NCBI RefSeq assembly: GCF_900100955.1
Contig: NZ_FNCC01000011.1
Location: forward strand, 62,001 to 126,000
Source of the DNA: Lentzea fradiae
GTDB lineage: Bacteria; Actinomycetota; Actinomycetes; Mycobacteriales; Pseudonocardiaceae
Direction of reading: 5' to 3'
Length of the DNA stretch: 64,000 nucleotides
The first letter of the stretch is position 1. Each line of letters starts with the position of its first letter. The translations under genes and the position numbers were made by a program. Positions 9,535 through 17,221 of the stretch are shown in pieces. Below the pieces are notes generated by a model. That model made no database searches and was not told the origin of the DNA. It worked only from the letters and a program-made list of their open reading frames with translations.

Positions 9535-9556
9535 TACCGGCGAGTATGAACCGGTT
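9535..9556. promoter_or_regulatory. Candidate operator upstream of the acyl-CoA dehydrogenase gene
   Basis: TACCGGCGAGTA (9535-9546) matches the perfect palindrome TACCGGCCGGTA at 12790-12801 in 10 of 12 positions. It is followed by the palindrome AACCGGTT (9549-9556). Both lie 26-47 bp before the ATG at 9509, where a repressor would block transcription. Confidence 0.35.
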
Positions 9557-9711
9557 AACGCTCGTTCGCGACCGCGATGTGCGCTCCGCAACAACGCCGT
9601 CGCGAGCTGTACCGAAACAGCACCACTGCCAGATGCGATCCCCCACCCTCGCGGGACGGGACACGCGTGCGGACCTAAGATCCCGGCTCACCACACCTAG
9701 GGGGACCAGCG

Positions 9712-10101
9712 ATGACCTACGACCCGTACAACCCGAAGCAGCCGGGCGACCCGTACGGCCAGCCGGACCCGTACGGCCAGCAGCCCTACGGTCAGCCAGG
9801 CCCCTACGGTCAGCAGCCTTACGGCCAGCCGGCGTACGGCTATGCGCCACCCAAGCCCCAGACGAGCGCGATCCTGGCCCTGGTGCTGTCCTGCGTCGGG
9901 TTCGTGACGTGTGGCATCACGTCGATCGTGGGCGTCGTGTTCGGCCACATCGCGATGGGGAAGATCAAGCGGGGCGAGGAAGACGGCCACGGCATGGCGG
10001 TCGCCGGCCTGGTCGTCGGCTACTTCGTCATCGTCGGCTGGGTCGCGTACGCCGCGTTCATCATCGCCGCGATCATCGCGGCGGCCAACTCGACCTACTG
10101 A
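9712..10101 (+). CDS. DUF4190 small membrane protein with Tyr/Gly/Gln/Pro-rich N-terminus
   Basis: This 129-residue protein has an N-terminal ~45 residues made of PYGQ/DPYGQQ repeats, followed by two membrane segments (AILALVLSCVGFVTCGITSI and VAGLVVGYFVIVGWVAYAAF). Between them is the conserved GHIAMGKIKRGEEDGHGMA typical of DUF4190. The ATG at 9712 has AGGGGG upstream. Such proteins are common in actinobacteria and have no known activity. It stands alone on its strand. Confidence 0.8.
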   Translation: MTYDPYNPKQPGDPYGQPDPYGQQPYGQPGPYGQQPYGQPAYGYAPPKPQTSAILALVLSCVGFVTCGITSIVGVVFGHIAMGKIKRGEEDGHGMAVAGLVVGYFVIVGWVAYAAFIIAAIIAAANSTY

Positions 10102-10110
10102 CGCCCGGCG

Positions 10111-10287
10111 TCAGCCCGCGAGGGAGACGTCCAGGGCTCCACCGCAGTGGCGGCAGACGTCGGCGAACACGTGGACGTCCGCGGCGCATCCCGGGCAGCT
10201 GCGGAAGCTGCGCTCGAGCAGGTCGTCCTCGCGGCGCTTGAAGAGCCGCAGCCGTCTGCCCGTCTTTGCGTTACTCGAACGTGACAT
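10111..10287 (-). CDS. Small zinc-ribbon protein
   Basis: This protein of about 58 residues begins at the ATG at 10287. A basic N-terminus (TGRRLRLFKRREDD) is followed by two CxxC pairs (CPGCAADVHVFADVCRHCGG), a classic zinc ribbon. The function is unknown; nucleic-acid binding is possible. It is convergent with the DUF4190 gene, with a 9-bp gap. Confidence 0.6.
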   Translation of the reverse strand: MSRSSNAKTGRRLRLFKRREDDLLERSFRSCPGCAADVHVFADVCRHCGGALDVSLAG

Positions 10288-10334
10288 GGCGACGAGCATG
10301 CGCTCCTCGGGGGGTCGTCACGCAAACCCTGGTG

Positions 10335-10426
10335 ACGGATTGTGCGTCACCTCACCTGATTTGAACACGAACAGTCATGACTGACTGCGTTCGGTGAGAT
10401 CCGGGGTGAAATGACGCACAATCCGT
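10335..10426. repeat. 92-bp inverted repeat with 15-bp arms and inner palindrome
   Basis: ACGGATTGTGCGTCA (10335-10349) recurs inverted at 10412-10426. Between the arms is a perfect 12-bp palindrome CAGTCATGACTG (10372-10383). The left arm with its flanks is itself GTGACG-7-CGTCAC. It occupies the space between the zinc-ribbon gene start and the truncated DUF4276 gene end. It could be a terminator, an operator pair or a small mobile remnant. Confidence 0.55.
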
Positions 10427-10431
10427 GACGA

Positions 10432-10698
10432 TCACTCGAAGGTGCGCAGCCACGCGTCGAAGTGCGGGCAGCGCGCCCGGAGCGCGGTCACACCGAGCTC
10501 TTCGAGAGCGATCGGACCGTCCGATGTCTTCATGTAGCCGGGGCAGTAGCGGAGGATCCGCTTGGACGGAGCGGTCGTCGGACCGTCGTTCACCCGCTCC
10601 GGTCCACCGGCGGCCTCCTCGTCGGCCCTGAGCCGGTCGGCGACCTCCTGGCAGTGCAGCAGCCCGAGCAGATGCAGACGCCGGTAGCCCACGCTCAC
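10432..10698 (-). pseudogene. Truncated DUF4276-family gene (C-terminal part only)
   Basis: The frame encodes 88 residues from a GTG at 10698 that overlaps the ATPase stop as GTGA. The protein matches the C-terminal half of DUF4276 proteins: PERVNDGPTTAPSKRI, then CPGYMKTSDGPIALEELGV and RARCPHFDAWLRTFE. Full-length members are about 200 residues with a Toprim-like N-terminal half, which is absent; the DNA upstream is the ATPase coding sequence, so there is no room for it. DUF4276 genes are usual partners of COG4637-type ATPases, which fits this pair. Whether the short form still works is unknown. Confidence 0.65.
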
Positions 10699-11771
10699 GA
10701 ATCTCCGCTCGGCCTGCCACCGAGGAGGTTCTTCTCCCAGAGGTCGCCCAGGGAGTACTCCTCCAGCCATCCGCGCAGCCGTTCGGGGTCAGGCCGCTCG
10801 AACACCGAAGCGCCCTCCTGCCTCCCGACCACGATCAGCTCGTCCAGGGCGAACTGGTTCATCAGGGTCACCGACTGGGTCGCGATGAGCACCTGGCCGC
10901 GGGTGGCCGCCTGCCTGAGCAGGTGGGCGAGCTGGACGACCGCGAAAGGATGCAGTCCCAGCTCCGGCTCGTCGAGCACGACGAGCGACGGCAGCCGCGG
11001 GTGCAGCAGGAGCGTGGTCAGGCAGACGAACCGCAGGGTTCCGTCGGACATCTGGTCGGCGGAGAAGACGAGATCCGAGTCGGCCTGCCGCCAGCGCAGG
11101 CGAAGCTGGTCCCCCTGCTCCGGCTGAAGCACGAAGTCCCGGAAGAACGGCGCCACGAGGCGAATGGTCCGGACGATGCGGCGATAAGCGGGAGGAGCGC
11201 TGTCCCGCAGGTGCAGCAGGACGGCGGCGAGGTTCCCCGCGTCGTTGCGCAGTTGCAGGTTGTCCGCGGTGGACACCCGCCTCTTGACCGGAGCTTTCAC
11301 GCTTGTGTCGTGGAAGTGGTAGACGCGGCATCCGCCCAGGAGGTCGATGACGGGAGCGGCGACGGAGTCTTCGCCGGTGGGCTCCTCCACGTGCTCGTGC
11401 AGCCGCGTCTCGCGGTGACCGCGGCCGATCTCCTCACCCCGGCCCCGGTGCCCGATCCACTCCGACTCGAAGATCAGCTCGTCGCCCGCGGCGGGCACCA
11501 GCGTGGCCTGGTACCGCGCCTGTCCGTGCAGCGCGACCCGGATCTGGTCCTCGCCCGCGGCGCAGAGCGCGCTGGCACCGCCGTTGCGCCCGACGAACAG
11601 GTTGAGCTCACCGTCCGCGATCCGGCCGAGCAGCTCGAAGACGCGGATGAAGTTGCTCTTGCCCGCCCCGTTGGCCCCGACCAGGACGTTGATCTGGCCG
11701 AGCGTGACGGACGCCGAGCGGATCGACGTGAACCCGTCGATCTCGATGGACTTCAGCTTCCCGTCGGCCAT
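10695..11771 (-). CDS. AAA_21-type SMC-like ATPase (COG4637-like)
   Basis: This 358-residue ABC/SMC-type ATPase has Walker A (VGANGAGKSNFIRVFELL) near residues 30-47, the signature-like FSADQMSDGTLRFVCL near 245, Walker B (LPSLVVLDEPELGLHP) near 270, and an H-loop-like QVLIATQSVTLMNQF. The C-terminus WLEEYSLGDLWEKNLLGG is typical of COG4637 proteins. The ATG at 11771 is preferred over a GTG at 11792. Such ATPases pair with DUF4276 proteins in putative defence or DNA-repair modules; here the partner is truncated. The cellular role is inference. Confidence 0.8.
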   Translation of the reverse strand: MADGKLKSIEIDGFTSIRSASVTLGQINVLVGANGAGKSNFIRVFELLGRIADGELNLFVGRNGGASALCAAGEDQIRVALHGQARYQATLVPAAGDELIFESEWIGHRGRGEEIGRGHRETRLHEHVEEPTGEDSVAAPVIDLLGGCRVYHFHDTSVKAPVKRRVSTADNLQLRNDAGNLAAVLLHLRDSAPPAYRRIVRTIRLVAPFFRDFVLQPEQGDQLRLRWRQADSDLVFSADQMSDGTLRFVCLTTLLLHPRLPSLVVLDEPELGLHPFAVVQLAHLLRQAATRGQVLIATQSVTLMNQFALDELIVVGRQEGASVFERPDPERLRGWLEEYSLGDLWEKNLLGGRPSGDS

Positions 11772-11814
11772 GCGCCCTACCTTAAGGCGCACGGCCGACA
11801 GGAAGCCGGATTGG

Positions 11815-12774
11815 TCAGTCCTCCGGGGGCGACCAGACGTTCGCGCGCGTCATGCCCGCGGCGCGGCCCTTGCCGGAGATCACCAGCGCCATCTTGCGGG
11901 ACGCCTCGTCGATCATCTCGTCGCCGAGCATCACCGCGCCGCGCTTCCCGCCCGCCTCGGACGTGAAGTACTCGTAGGCGTCGAGGATGTTCTCGGCGTG
12001 GTCGTAGTCCTCCTGCTTCGGGCTGAAGACCTCGTTGGCCGCGTCGATCTGGCCGGGGTGCAGCACCCACTTGCCGTCGAAGCCGAGCGCCGCGGACCGG
12101 CCCGCCACGCGCTTGAAGCCGTCGACGTCGCGGATCTGCAGGTACGGGCCGTCGATGGCCTGCTTGTCGTGGGCCCGCGCGGCCATCAGGATGCGCATCA
12201 GGATGTAGTGGTAGGCGTCGCCGACGTCGTAGCCGGGGGGCTGCTCGCCGACGACGAGGGACTTCATGTTGATCGACGCCATGAAGTCGGCGGGACCGAA
12301 GATGATCGTCTCGACGCGCGGGGACGCGGTGGCGATCGCGTTGACGTTGTTCAGGCCCAGGGCGTTCTCGATCTGCGCCTCGATGCCGATCCTGCCGACC
12401 TCGTAGCCCATCGTCTTCTCGATCTGCGTGAGCAGCAGGTCGAGCGCGACGACCTGCTCGGCCGTCTGGACCTTCGGCAGCATGATGCAGTCGAGGTTCG
12501 CGCCCGCGCCCTCGACGACCTCGGTGACGTCGCGGTAGGTCCACTCCGTCGTCCAGTCGTTGACGCGCACGACGCGGGTCTTGCCGTCGAAGCCGCCCTC
12601 GTTGAGCGACGCGACGATGGTCTTGCGGGCGTCGGGCTTGGCGAGCGGGGCGCAGGCGTCCTCGAGGTCCAGGAAGACCTGGTCCGCCGGCAGCGTGCGC
12701 GCCTTGTCGATCATCTTCTGGCTCGAGCCGGGCACGGCCAGGCACGAGCGACGGGGACGCTGCTGGTCGACCAC
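11815..12774 (-). CDS. HpcH/HpaI-family CoA-ester lyase (CitE-like)
   Basis: This 319-residue TIM-barrel enzyme cleaves or forms malyl-CoA-type or citramalyl-CoA-type esters. Evidence includes SCLAVPGSSQKMIDKA at the N-terminus, the metal-site FLDLEDACAP, IMLPKVQTAEQV, GIEAQIENALGLNN with the conserved Glu, FGPADFMASI, and WVLHPGQIDAANEVFSP. This pattern is closest to actinobacterial L-malyl-CoA/methylmalyl-CoA lyase-like proteins. The GTG at 12774 follows AAGGAGG. A perfect TACCGGCCGGTA palindrome lies 16 bp upstream. An acyl-CoA dehydrogenase 2 kb away may share the regulon. Confidence 0.85.
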   Translation of the reverse strand: MVDQQRPRRSCLAVPGSSQKMIDKARTLPADQVFLDLEDACAPLAKPDARKTIVASLNEGGFDGKTRVVRVNDWTTEWTYRDVTEVVEGAGANLDCIMLPKVQTAEQVVALDLLLTQIEKTMGYEVGRIGIEAQIENALGLNNVNAIATASPRVETIIFGPADFMASINMKSLVVGEQPPGYDVGDAYHYILMRILMAARAHDKQAIDGPYLQIRDVDGFKRVAGRSAALGFDGKWVLHPGQIDAANEVFSPKQEDYDHAENILDAYEYFTSEAGGKRGAVMLGDEMIDEASRKMALVISGKGRAAGMTRANVWSPPED

Positions 12775-12789
12775 TGGAGTACCTCCTTG

Positions 12790-12801
12790 TACCGGCCGGT
12801 A
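12790..12801. promoter_or_regulatory. Perfect palindrome TACCGGCCGGTA, candidate operator
   Basis: This 12-bp perfect palindrome sits 16 bp upstream of the CoA-ester lyase start, just beyond its AAGGAGG site. Similar sites occur at 9535-9546 and 17178-17189, each before a gene start. Confidence 0.45.
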
Positions 12802-12884
12802 ACTACGAGCGACACAGTCGCACGCATCGTCTCCGGGCGCATATTCGCTGAGTCCGGTTTCACAGACCCTGGCAGGCTGAACCG

Positions 12885-13220
12885 GTGGAGATGACTCGAG
12901 TTCTCGACGCGGCGCTGCGGAAGGCCGCCGCCGTGTGGATCACCTCACCCGGCCACGAGCCCCGTCTCGTGCACGCGCACTGGCGTGACGACGCGCTCTG
13001 GGTCATGAGCGGCGGCACCGAACCGGAGGTGCCGCTGGGTGACGGCGCCCAGGTCACCGTCACCGTCCGCTCCCCCAGCACCCACTCCCACCTCGTCGAC
13101 GCCCCTGCCACCGCGCACCTCACCGAGCCCGATGAGGACACCGCGCAGGCCCTGCGGACCGCCCGTCTCAACACCACCCCTGAGTGGGAGTCGGTGTACC
13201 GCCTGGAGTTCGGCGCGTGA
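12885..13220 (+). CDS. Small protein resembling pyridoxamine-phosphate-oxidase-like split barrels
   Basis: This protein of about 110 residues starts at a GTG at 12885 (an ATG at 12891 is equally possible). Visible parts are KAAAVWITSPGHEPRLVHAHW, DDALWVMSGGTEPEVPL and THSHLVDAPATAHLTEPDED, which suggest a flavin-binding split barrel, but the match is weak. The stop overlaps the GTG of the kinase gene as GTGA (13217-13220), so the two are an operon. No cofactor residue can be assigned. Confidence 0.6.
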   Translation: MEMTRVLDAALRKAAAVWITSPGHEPRLVHAHWRDDALWVMSGGTEPEVPLGDGAQVTVTVRSPSTHSHLVDAPATAHLTEPDEDTAQALRTARLNTTPEWESVYRLEFGA

Positions 13221-14053
13221 TCACCGTCCCGGACGGCTTCGGCGCCGAGCTCGGCGAAGGCTCCGCGGAGTGGGTCGCGCGACTGCCGACGATCGCCACC
13301 AAGGCGTGCGCGCGGTGGAAGCTCACCCCGGACGGCGCGCTGCTGCACGGCTTCTGCGCCGTCGTGCTGCCGGTCCGCCTCCAGGACGGCCACCCGGCCG
13401 TGCTCAAGCTCACCTGGGTCGACGACGAGACGCGGCACGAACCGCTGGCGTTGCGGCTCTACGACGGCAACGGCGCCGTCCGGCTGCTCGACCACGACGC
13501 GGAGCTGGGCGCGTTGCTGCTGGAACGCCTCGACCAGCACTCCCTCGACGACGAACCGGTCGACCTCGCCATCGGCGTGATCGGCGAGCTGCTGCGCCGT
13601 CACCGCGGGATCGAGGCGCCGGACCAGCTCCGCCGCTTCCGCGACACCCTCCCGCGCGAGCACCCGGTGATCCCGCGCAAGCTGCTCGACGCGGCTCGCG
13701 AGGCCGGCACCAGGCCGATGGGCACGACGCTCGTCAACGAGGACCTGCACTACCAGAACGTCCTGCGCGGCGACCGCGAACCGTGGCTGGTGATCGACCC
13801 GAAGCCGCTGTCCGGCGACCCCGAGTACAGCGTGATCCCGTTGCTGTGGAACAGGTTCCGCGAGCTGGACGGGCACAAGGGCCTCACCGGGCGGTTCCTC
13901 GCGATCTGCGACGCGGGTGAGCTCGACGTCGCGAAGGCCCGCGACTGGACGCTGCAGCGGGCCGTCGCCAACTGGGTCTGGTGCCTGGAGGAGGGCCTCG
14001 ACGGCATGGCGGCCGTCTGCGCGGACATCGGCCTGTGGGCGGCCGGAACCTGA
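13217..14053 (+). CDS. Aminoglycoside phosphotransferase family kinase, APH(6)/streptomycin-6-kinase type
   Basis: This 278-residue kinase-fold protein has the catalytic loop NEDLHYQNVL near residues 175-185 and the metal-binding DPKPLSGDPEY, as in streptomycin 6-phosphotransferases. The N-terminal lobe contains PAVLKLTWVDDETRHEPLAL. The GTG at 13217 overlaps the preceding stop. Members phosphorylate streptomycin or hydroxyurea, but many are household kinases of unknown substrate. No streptomycin biosynthesis gene is nearby, so resistance is not implied. Confidence 0.8.
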   Translation: MITVPDGFGAELGEGSAEWVARLPTIATKACARWKLTPDGALLHGFCAVVLPVRLQDGHPAVLKLTWVDDETRHEPLALRLYDGNGAVRLLDHDAELGALLLERLDQHSLDDEPVDLAIGVIGELLRRHRGIEAPDQLRRFRDTLPREHPVIPRKLLDAAREAGTRPMGTTLVNEDLHYQNVLRGDREPWLVIDPKPLSGDPEYSVIPLLWNRFRELDGHKGLTGRFLAICDAGELDVAKARDWTLQRAVANWVWCLEEGLDGMAAVCADIGLWAAGT

Positions 14054-14067
14054 TCTAGCCTGGATCC

Positions 14068-15321
14068 GTGGTGGCTGTGAACAGGATCTTCATCGCTCAG
14101 CTGGCCGGGCTCCCCGTGTTCGGCCCCGACGGCGAACCCGTCGGCAAGGCCAGGGACGTGGTGATCAGCCTCCGCATCGACCGGCAGCCGCCGCGCGTGC
14201 TCGGCATGGTCGTCGAGCTGGTGACCCGCCGCCGGATCTTCGTGCCGATGCTGCGGCTCACGTCGATCGAGCCGAACGCCGTGACGCTCACGACCGGGTC
14301 GGTGAACCTGCGGCCGTTCCACCAGCGCGTCAACGAGGTGCTGGTGATCGGCGAGCTGCTCGACGCCAAGATCCAGGTCGAGGACGGCCGCACGGCGGTC
14401 GTCGTGGACGCCGCGATGGAGCTGACCCGCACCCGCGACTGGCGCATGGTCCGCGTCGCCGGGCGGGAGCGCACCGGCCGGTTCAGCCTCAAGGGCCCGG
14501 TGCAGGTCTGGAACTGGGAGGACGTCGGCGGACTGAGCGTCAACGAGATCGCGAGCCAGCCGCAGGGCGCGCAGCAGCTCGTCGCCGTCTTCGAGGGAAT
14601 GCGCGCGGCCGACGTGGCGCACGCGCTGCACGACCTGCCGCCCAAGCGCCGCCACGAGGTCGCGGACGCGCTGGACGACGAACGGCTCGCGGACGTCGTC
14701 GAGGAACTGTCCGAAGAGGACCAGAAGGACGTGCTGGCGCACCTGGACGAGGAACGCGCCGCGGACATCCTGGAGGCGATGAACCCGGACGACGCGGCGG
14801 ACCTGCTGGGCGGGCTGTCCGAGGGCACCAAGGACCGGCTGCTCGAACTGATGGAACCCCAGGAGTCCGAACCGGTCCGGCGGCTGCTGGAGTACTCGTT
14901 CGACACCGCCGGCGGCCTGATGACGCCGGAACCGATCATCCTCACCCCCGACGCGACGATCGCCGAGGCCCTGGCACGGGTGCGCAACCCCGACCTCACA
15001 CCGGCGCTCGCGTCGATGGTGTTCGTGTGCCGCCCGCCCTCCGCGACGCCGACCGGCCGCTACCTCGGCTGCGTGCACATCCAGCGGCTGCTGCGCGAAC
15101 CGCCGTTCGACCTGGTCGCGGGCGTCCTCGACACCGACCTGACGTCACTGTCCCCGAACGCGTCGCTCAGCGACGTCACGCGCTACTTCGCCACCTACAA
15201 CCTGGTGTGCGCGCCGGTGCTCGACGAGACTGAGCACCTGCTCGGCGCGGTGACCGTCGACGACGTGCTGGACCACCTGCTGCCGGACAACTGGCGCGAG
15301 ACGGGACTGAGCCATGCCTGA
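14068..15321 (+). CDS. Soluble MgtE-N/CBS protein with PRC-barrel-like N-terminus (Rv1232c-like)
   Basis: The protein has 417 residues. The first ~80 (GLPVFGPDGEPVGKARDVVI) look like a PRC barrel, with a second such unit near 95-150. Then comes an MgtE N-terminal superhelix (VAHALHDLPPKRRHEVADAL, ADVVEELSEEDQKDVLAHLD, ILEAMNPDDAADLLGG) and two CBS motifs (GGLMTPEPIILTPDATIAEA; APVLDETEHLLGAVTVDDVL). The MgtE membrane domain is missing, so this is a cytosolic sensor-like relative and not itself a magnesium channel. The 3' end overlaps the DUF1003 gene by 8 bp. Confidence 0.85.
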   Translation: MVAVNRIFIAQLAGLPVFGPDGEPVGKARDVVISLRIDRQPPRVLGMVVELVTRRRIFVPMLRLTSIEPNAVTLTTGSVNLRPFHQRVNEVLVIGELLDAKIQVEDGRTAVVVDAAMELTRTRDWRMVRVAGRERTGRFSLKGPVQVWNWEDVGGLSVNEIASQPQGAQQLVAVFEGMRAADVAHALHDLPPKRRHEVADALDDERLADVVEELSEEDQKDVLAHLDEERAADILEAMNPDDAADLLGGLSEGTKDRLLELMEPQESEPVRRLLEYSFDTAGGLMTPEPIILTPDATIAEALARVRNPDLTPALASMVFVCRPPSATPTGRYLGCVHIQRLLREPPFDLVAGVLDTDLTSLSPNASLSDVTRYFATYNLVCAPVLDETEHLLGAVTVDDVLDHLLPDNWRETGLSHA

Positions 15322-15799
15322 ACTGCTGCCGCGGCGCAGACTCGACCAGCCCCGCGAACCACGCGGCTTCCGCCTCTCGATCGACCCCGACGCGTTCGGC
15401 CAGTTCTCCGAACGGCTCGCGCGCTTCCTCGGCACCGGCAAGTTCCTGTTCTGGCAGACGGTGATCGTGATCGCGTGGATCTCGGTGAACCTGCTCGCTG
15501 TCTCGCTGAGGTGGGACCCGTACCCGTTCATCCTGCTCAACCTGGCCTTCTCCACCCAGGCCGCCTACGCCGCGCCGCTGATCCTGCTCGCGCAGAACAG
15601 GCAGGACGACCGCGACCGCGTGTCGCTGGAGGAGGACCGGGCGCGTGCCGCGCAGACGAAGGCGGACACCGAGTACCTGGCACGCGAGCTGGCGGCGCTG
15701 CGGCTCGCCCTCGGCGAGGTGGCGACGCGCGACTTCATCCGCGGCGAGCTGGAGAAGCTCGTGAAGGAGCAGAACAACCTGAAGAAGGTCCGGCCGTGA
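15314..15799 (+). CDS. DUF1003 membrane protein
   Basis: This 161-residue protein has two membrane segments (FWQTVIVIAWISVNLLAV and FILLNLAFSTQAAYAAPLIL) followed by the hallmark QNRQDDRDRVSLEEDR and a C-terminal coiled coil. The ATG at 15314 lies inside the previous gene and the stop overlaps the next GTG, so three genes (14068-16266) form one operon. DUF1003 proteins have no proven function. The MgtE/CBS neighbour suggests a joint role in metal or membrane homeostasis, which is inference. Confidence 0.88.
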   Translation: MPELLPRRRLDQPREPRGFRLSIDPDAFGQFSERLARFLGTGKFLFWQTVIVIAWISVNLLAVSLRWDPYPFILLNLAFSTQAAYAAPLILLAQNRQDDRDRVSLEEDRARAAQTKADTEYLARELAALRLALGEVATRDFIRGELEKLVKEQNNLKKVRP

Positions 15800-16266
15800 C
15801 GGTCGAGGGGTTCCGCGACGTCGTGGCGGCGTGGCACGTGGGCGAGAAGTCGGCGGCCGACGTCGTGAGCGCCGCCTGCGACCTGGTGCTGGCCGGCATC
15901 GACGGCCCGGCCGTGTGCATGCTGGCCGGCGCGTCACCGCGGAACGCGCACGACGAGGTGCTGCTCCTGCTCGAAGACGCCCTGCTGGAGCTCGGTCTCG
16001 ACCACCACGAGCACCACGGCGACGGCGCGAAGGTCGAAGGTCTGCGCTGGAAGGCCAGGCTGACGCTCTCCGGCGAGTTGCCACCGCACGAGCTCACCCA
16101 CTGGGCACGGCTCACCTTCTTCGGGAGCCTGCCGGAGGCGGGCACCCTGGTGGACCTGTCCTACCACTACAGATACTTCGACCACTTCGGGCAAAGCTTG
16201 GACGGCCTCACCGGGCCGGAGCTGGACGAACGGGTGCTGGCGGAGGCGCGTCGCCTCACGGCCTGA
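15796..16266 (+). CDS. Hypothetical protein in MgtE/DUF1003 operon
   Basis: This 156-residue acidic soluble protein begins at the GTG at 15796, which overlaps the DUF1003 stop as GTGA. Segments include VCMLAGASPRNAHDEVLLLL, HHEHHGDGAKVEGLRWKARL and LVDLSYHYRYFDHFGQSLDG. A His-rich patch (DHHEHHGD) could bind metal, which would suit the operon, but no family was recognised. The 3' end overlaps the convergent NUDIX gene by 11 bp. Confidence 0.65.
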   Translation: MTVEGFRDVVAAWHVGEKSAADVVSAACDLVLAGIDGPAVCMLAGASPRNAHDEVLLLLEDALLELGLDHHEHHGDGAKVEGLRWKARLTLSGELPPHELTHWARLTFFGSLPEAGTLVDLSYHYRYFDHFGQSLDGLTGPELDERVLAEARRLTA

Positions 16267-16654
16267 CGAGGCCGAGCGTCACCAGGTCGTCGAGCACCTC
16301 GTGGATCGCGGGTGCCGTCTCCGCGTGTTCCCGGTACTCGTCGCGGGTCACCCAGGTCAGCTCGGCGATCTCCCCGAACGCCCGCGGCGTGCCGACCGGC
16401 CGGGCGGTGAAGCAGGTCATGTCGACCATCGCGCCCTCCCCCTCGCCGTAGGCGGGTGAGACGTAGCGCCGGAACTCGGCCGGGTCCTCCACCTCGGTCC
16501 CGAGCTCCTCGCGGACCTCCCTGCGCAGCGCGTCGACGGTGGTCTCGCCGGGCTCGATCTTGCCGCCGGGGAGGTAGAACGCCTTCTTGTTGCGTGAGCG
16601 CACAACGAGGAGGCGGCCAGCCTCGACGTGCACAAGACCGACCACCGTGATCAC
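16256..16654 (-). CDS. NUDIX hydrolase
   Basis: This 132-residue protein contains a complete NUDIX box near residues 30-52: GGKIEPGETTVDALRREVRE followed by ELG. These enzymes hydrolyse nucleoside diphosphates linked to other groups; the substrate cannot be predicted. The GTG at 16654 overlaps the MarR gene stop as GTGA, so it is co-translated with the regulator. Confidence 0.85.
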   Translation of the reverse strand: MITVVGLVHVEAGRLLVVRSRNKKAFYLPGGKIEPGETTVDALRREVREELGTEVEDPAEFRRYVSPAYGEGEGAMVDMTCFTARPVGTPRAFGEIAELTWVTRDEYREHAETAPAIHEVLDDLVTLGLVRP

Positions 16655-17151
16655 GGGTACACGTCGTCCGCGGCCAGGCGGTCGCACGTGCGGCCGAAGG
16701 CTTCGAGCTCGCCGGGGCCGAAGCTCTCCCCGAAGTGCTCGGCCACGCCCGTGAGGTGGGTGGCGGAGGCGCTGCGCAGGCGTTCCACACCGAGCGGTGT
16801 GAGCACGGCCACGATGCCGCGTCCGTCACCGTCTGCGCGTTCCCGTCCGACGAGGCCCGCGCGTTCCAGGCGGTCCACCAGGCGGGTCACGCCGGAGCGG
16901 GACAGCAGGACGGCGTCGGCCAGTTCGGTCATGCGCATGCGCATGGAAGGCGTCTCGGCCAGTTGAACCAGCACGTCGTACGCCGCGAGCGAAAGGCGCT
17001 GCTCAGCAATCAGTTCGGCCTCGAGGACCCTCGTGATCCGTGCATGCGCGCGGAGGAACGATCGCCACACCCCTAGCTCGACACGGGTGGGCAACCGGGA
17101 ACTACCCGATTCCGGCACGGGCGTCGATGTTACGGACAGCTCCGAACCCAC
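16651..17151 (-). CDS. MarR-family transcriptional regulator
   Basis: This protein of about 166 residues (GTG at 17151; other starts are possible) has a winged-helix domain in the middle: ELIAEQRLSLAAYDVLVQLA, MRMTELADAVLLSRSGVTRL, VDRLERAGLVGRERADGDGR, then the wing GIVAVLTPLGVERLRSA. MarR dimers usually repress nearby genes in response to small phenolic ligands. It is divergent from mrp and followed by the coupled NUDIX gene. A palindrome at 17178-17189 in the divergent region is a candidate autoregulatory site. Confidence 0.85.
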   Translation of the reverse strand: MGSELSVTSTPVPESGSSRLPTRVELGVWRSFLRAHARITRVLEAELIAEQRLSLAAYDVLVQLAETPSMRMRMTELADAVLLSRSGVTRLVDRLERAGLVGRERADGDGRGIVAVLTPLGVERLRSASATHLTGVAEHFGESFGPGELEAFGRTCDRLAADDVYP

Positions 17152-17177
17152 TACGACCTGGGCCTGCACTGGAAAGT

Positions 17178-17189
17178 GACCGGCCGGTA
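17178..17189. promoter_or_regulatory. Near-palindrome GACCGGCCGGTA between marR and mrp
   Basis: This site contains the perfect 10-bp palindrome ACCGGCCGGT (17179-17188) and differs from the site at 12790 at one position. It lies between two divergent genes, 27 bp before the MarR start, and could serve either promoter. Confidence 0.35.
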
Positions 17190-17221
17190 GGACGGGCGTC
17201 CACCGGACGTAGCATGGCCGG

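Noticed and set aside
10432-10770. 112-codon version of the DUF4276 fragment
   Set aside because: The first 24 codons read ATPase sequence in another frame; the GTGA overlap at 10695-10698 is the natural start.
10432-11771. Septu or retron system
   Set aside because: No HNH protein, reverse transcriptase or non-coding RNA; the small partner matches DUF4276 instead.
13217-14053. Streptomycin resistance or biosynthesis locus
   Set aside because: One APH-type kinase with no aminoglycoside genes nearby does not support it.
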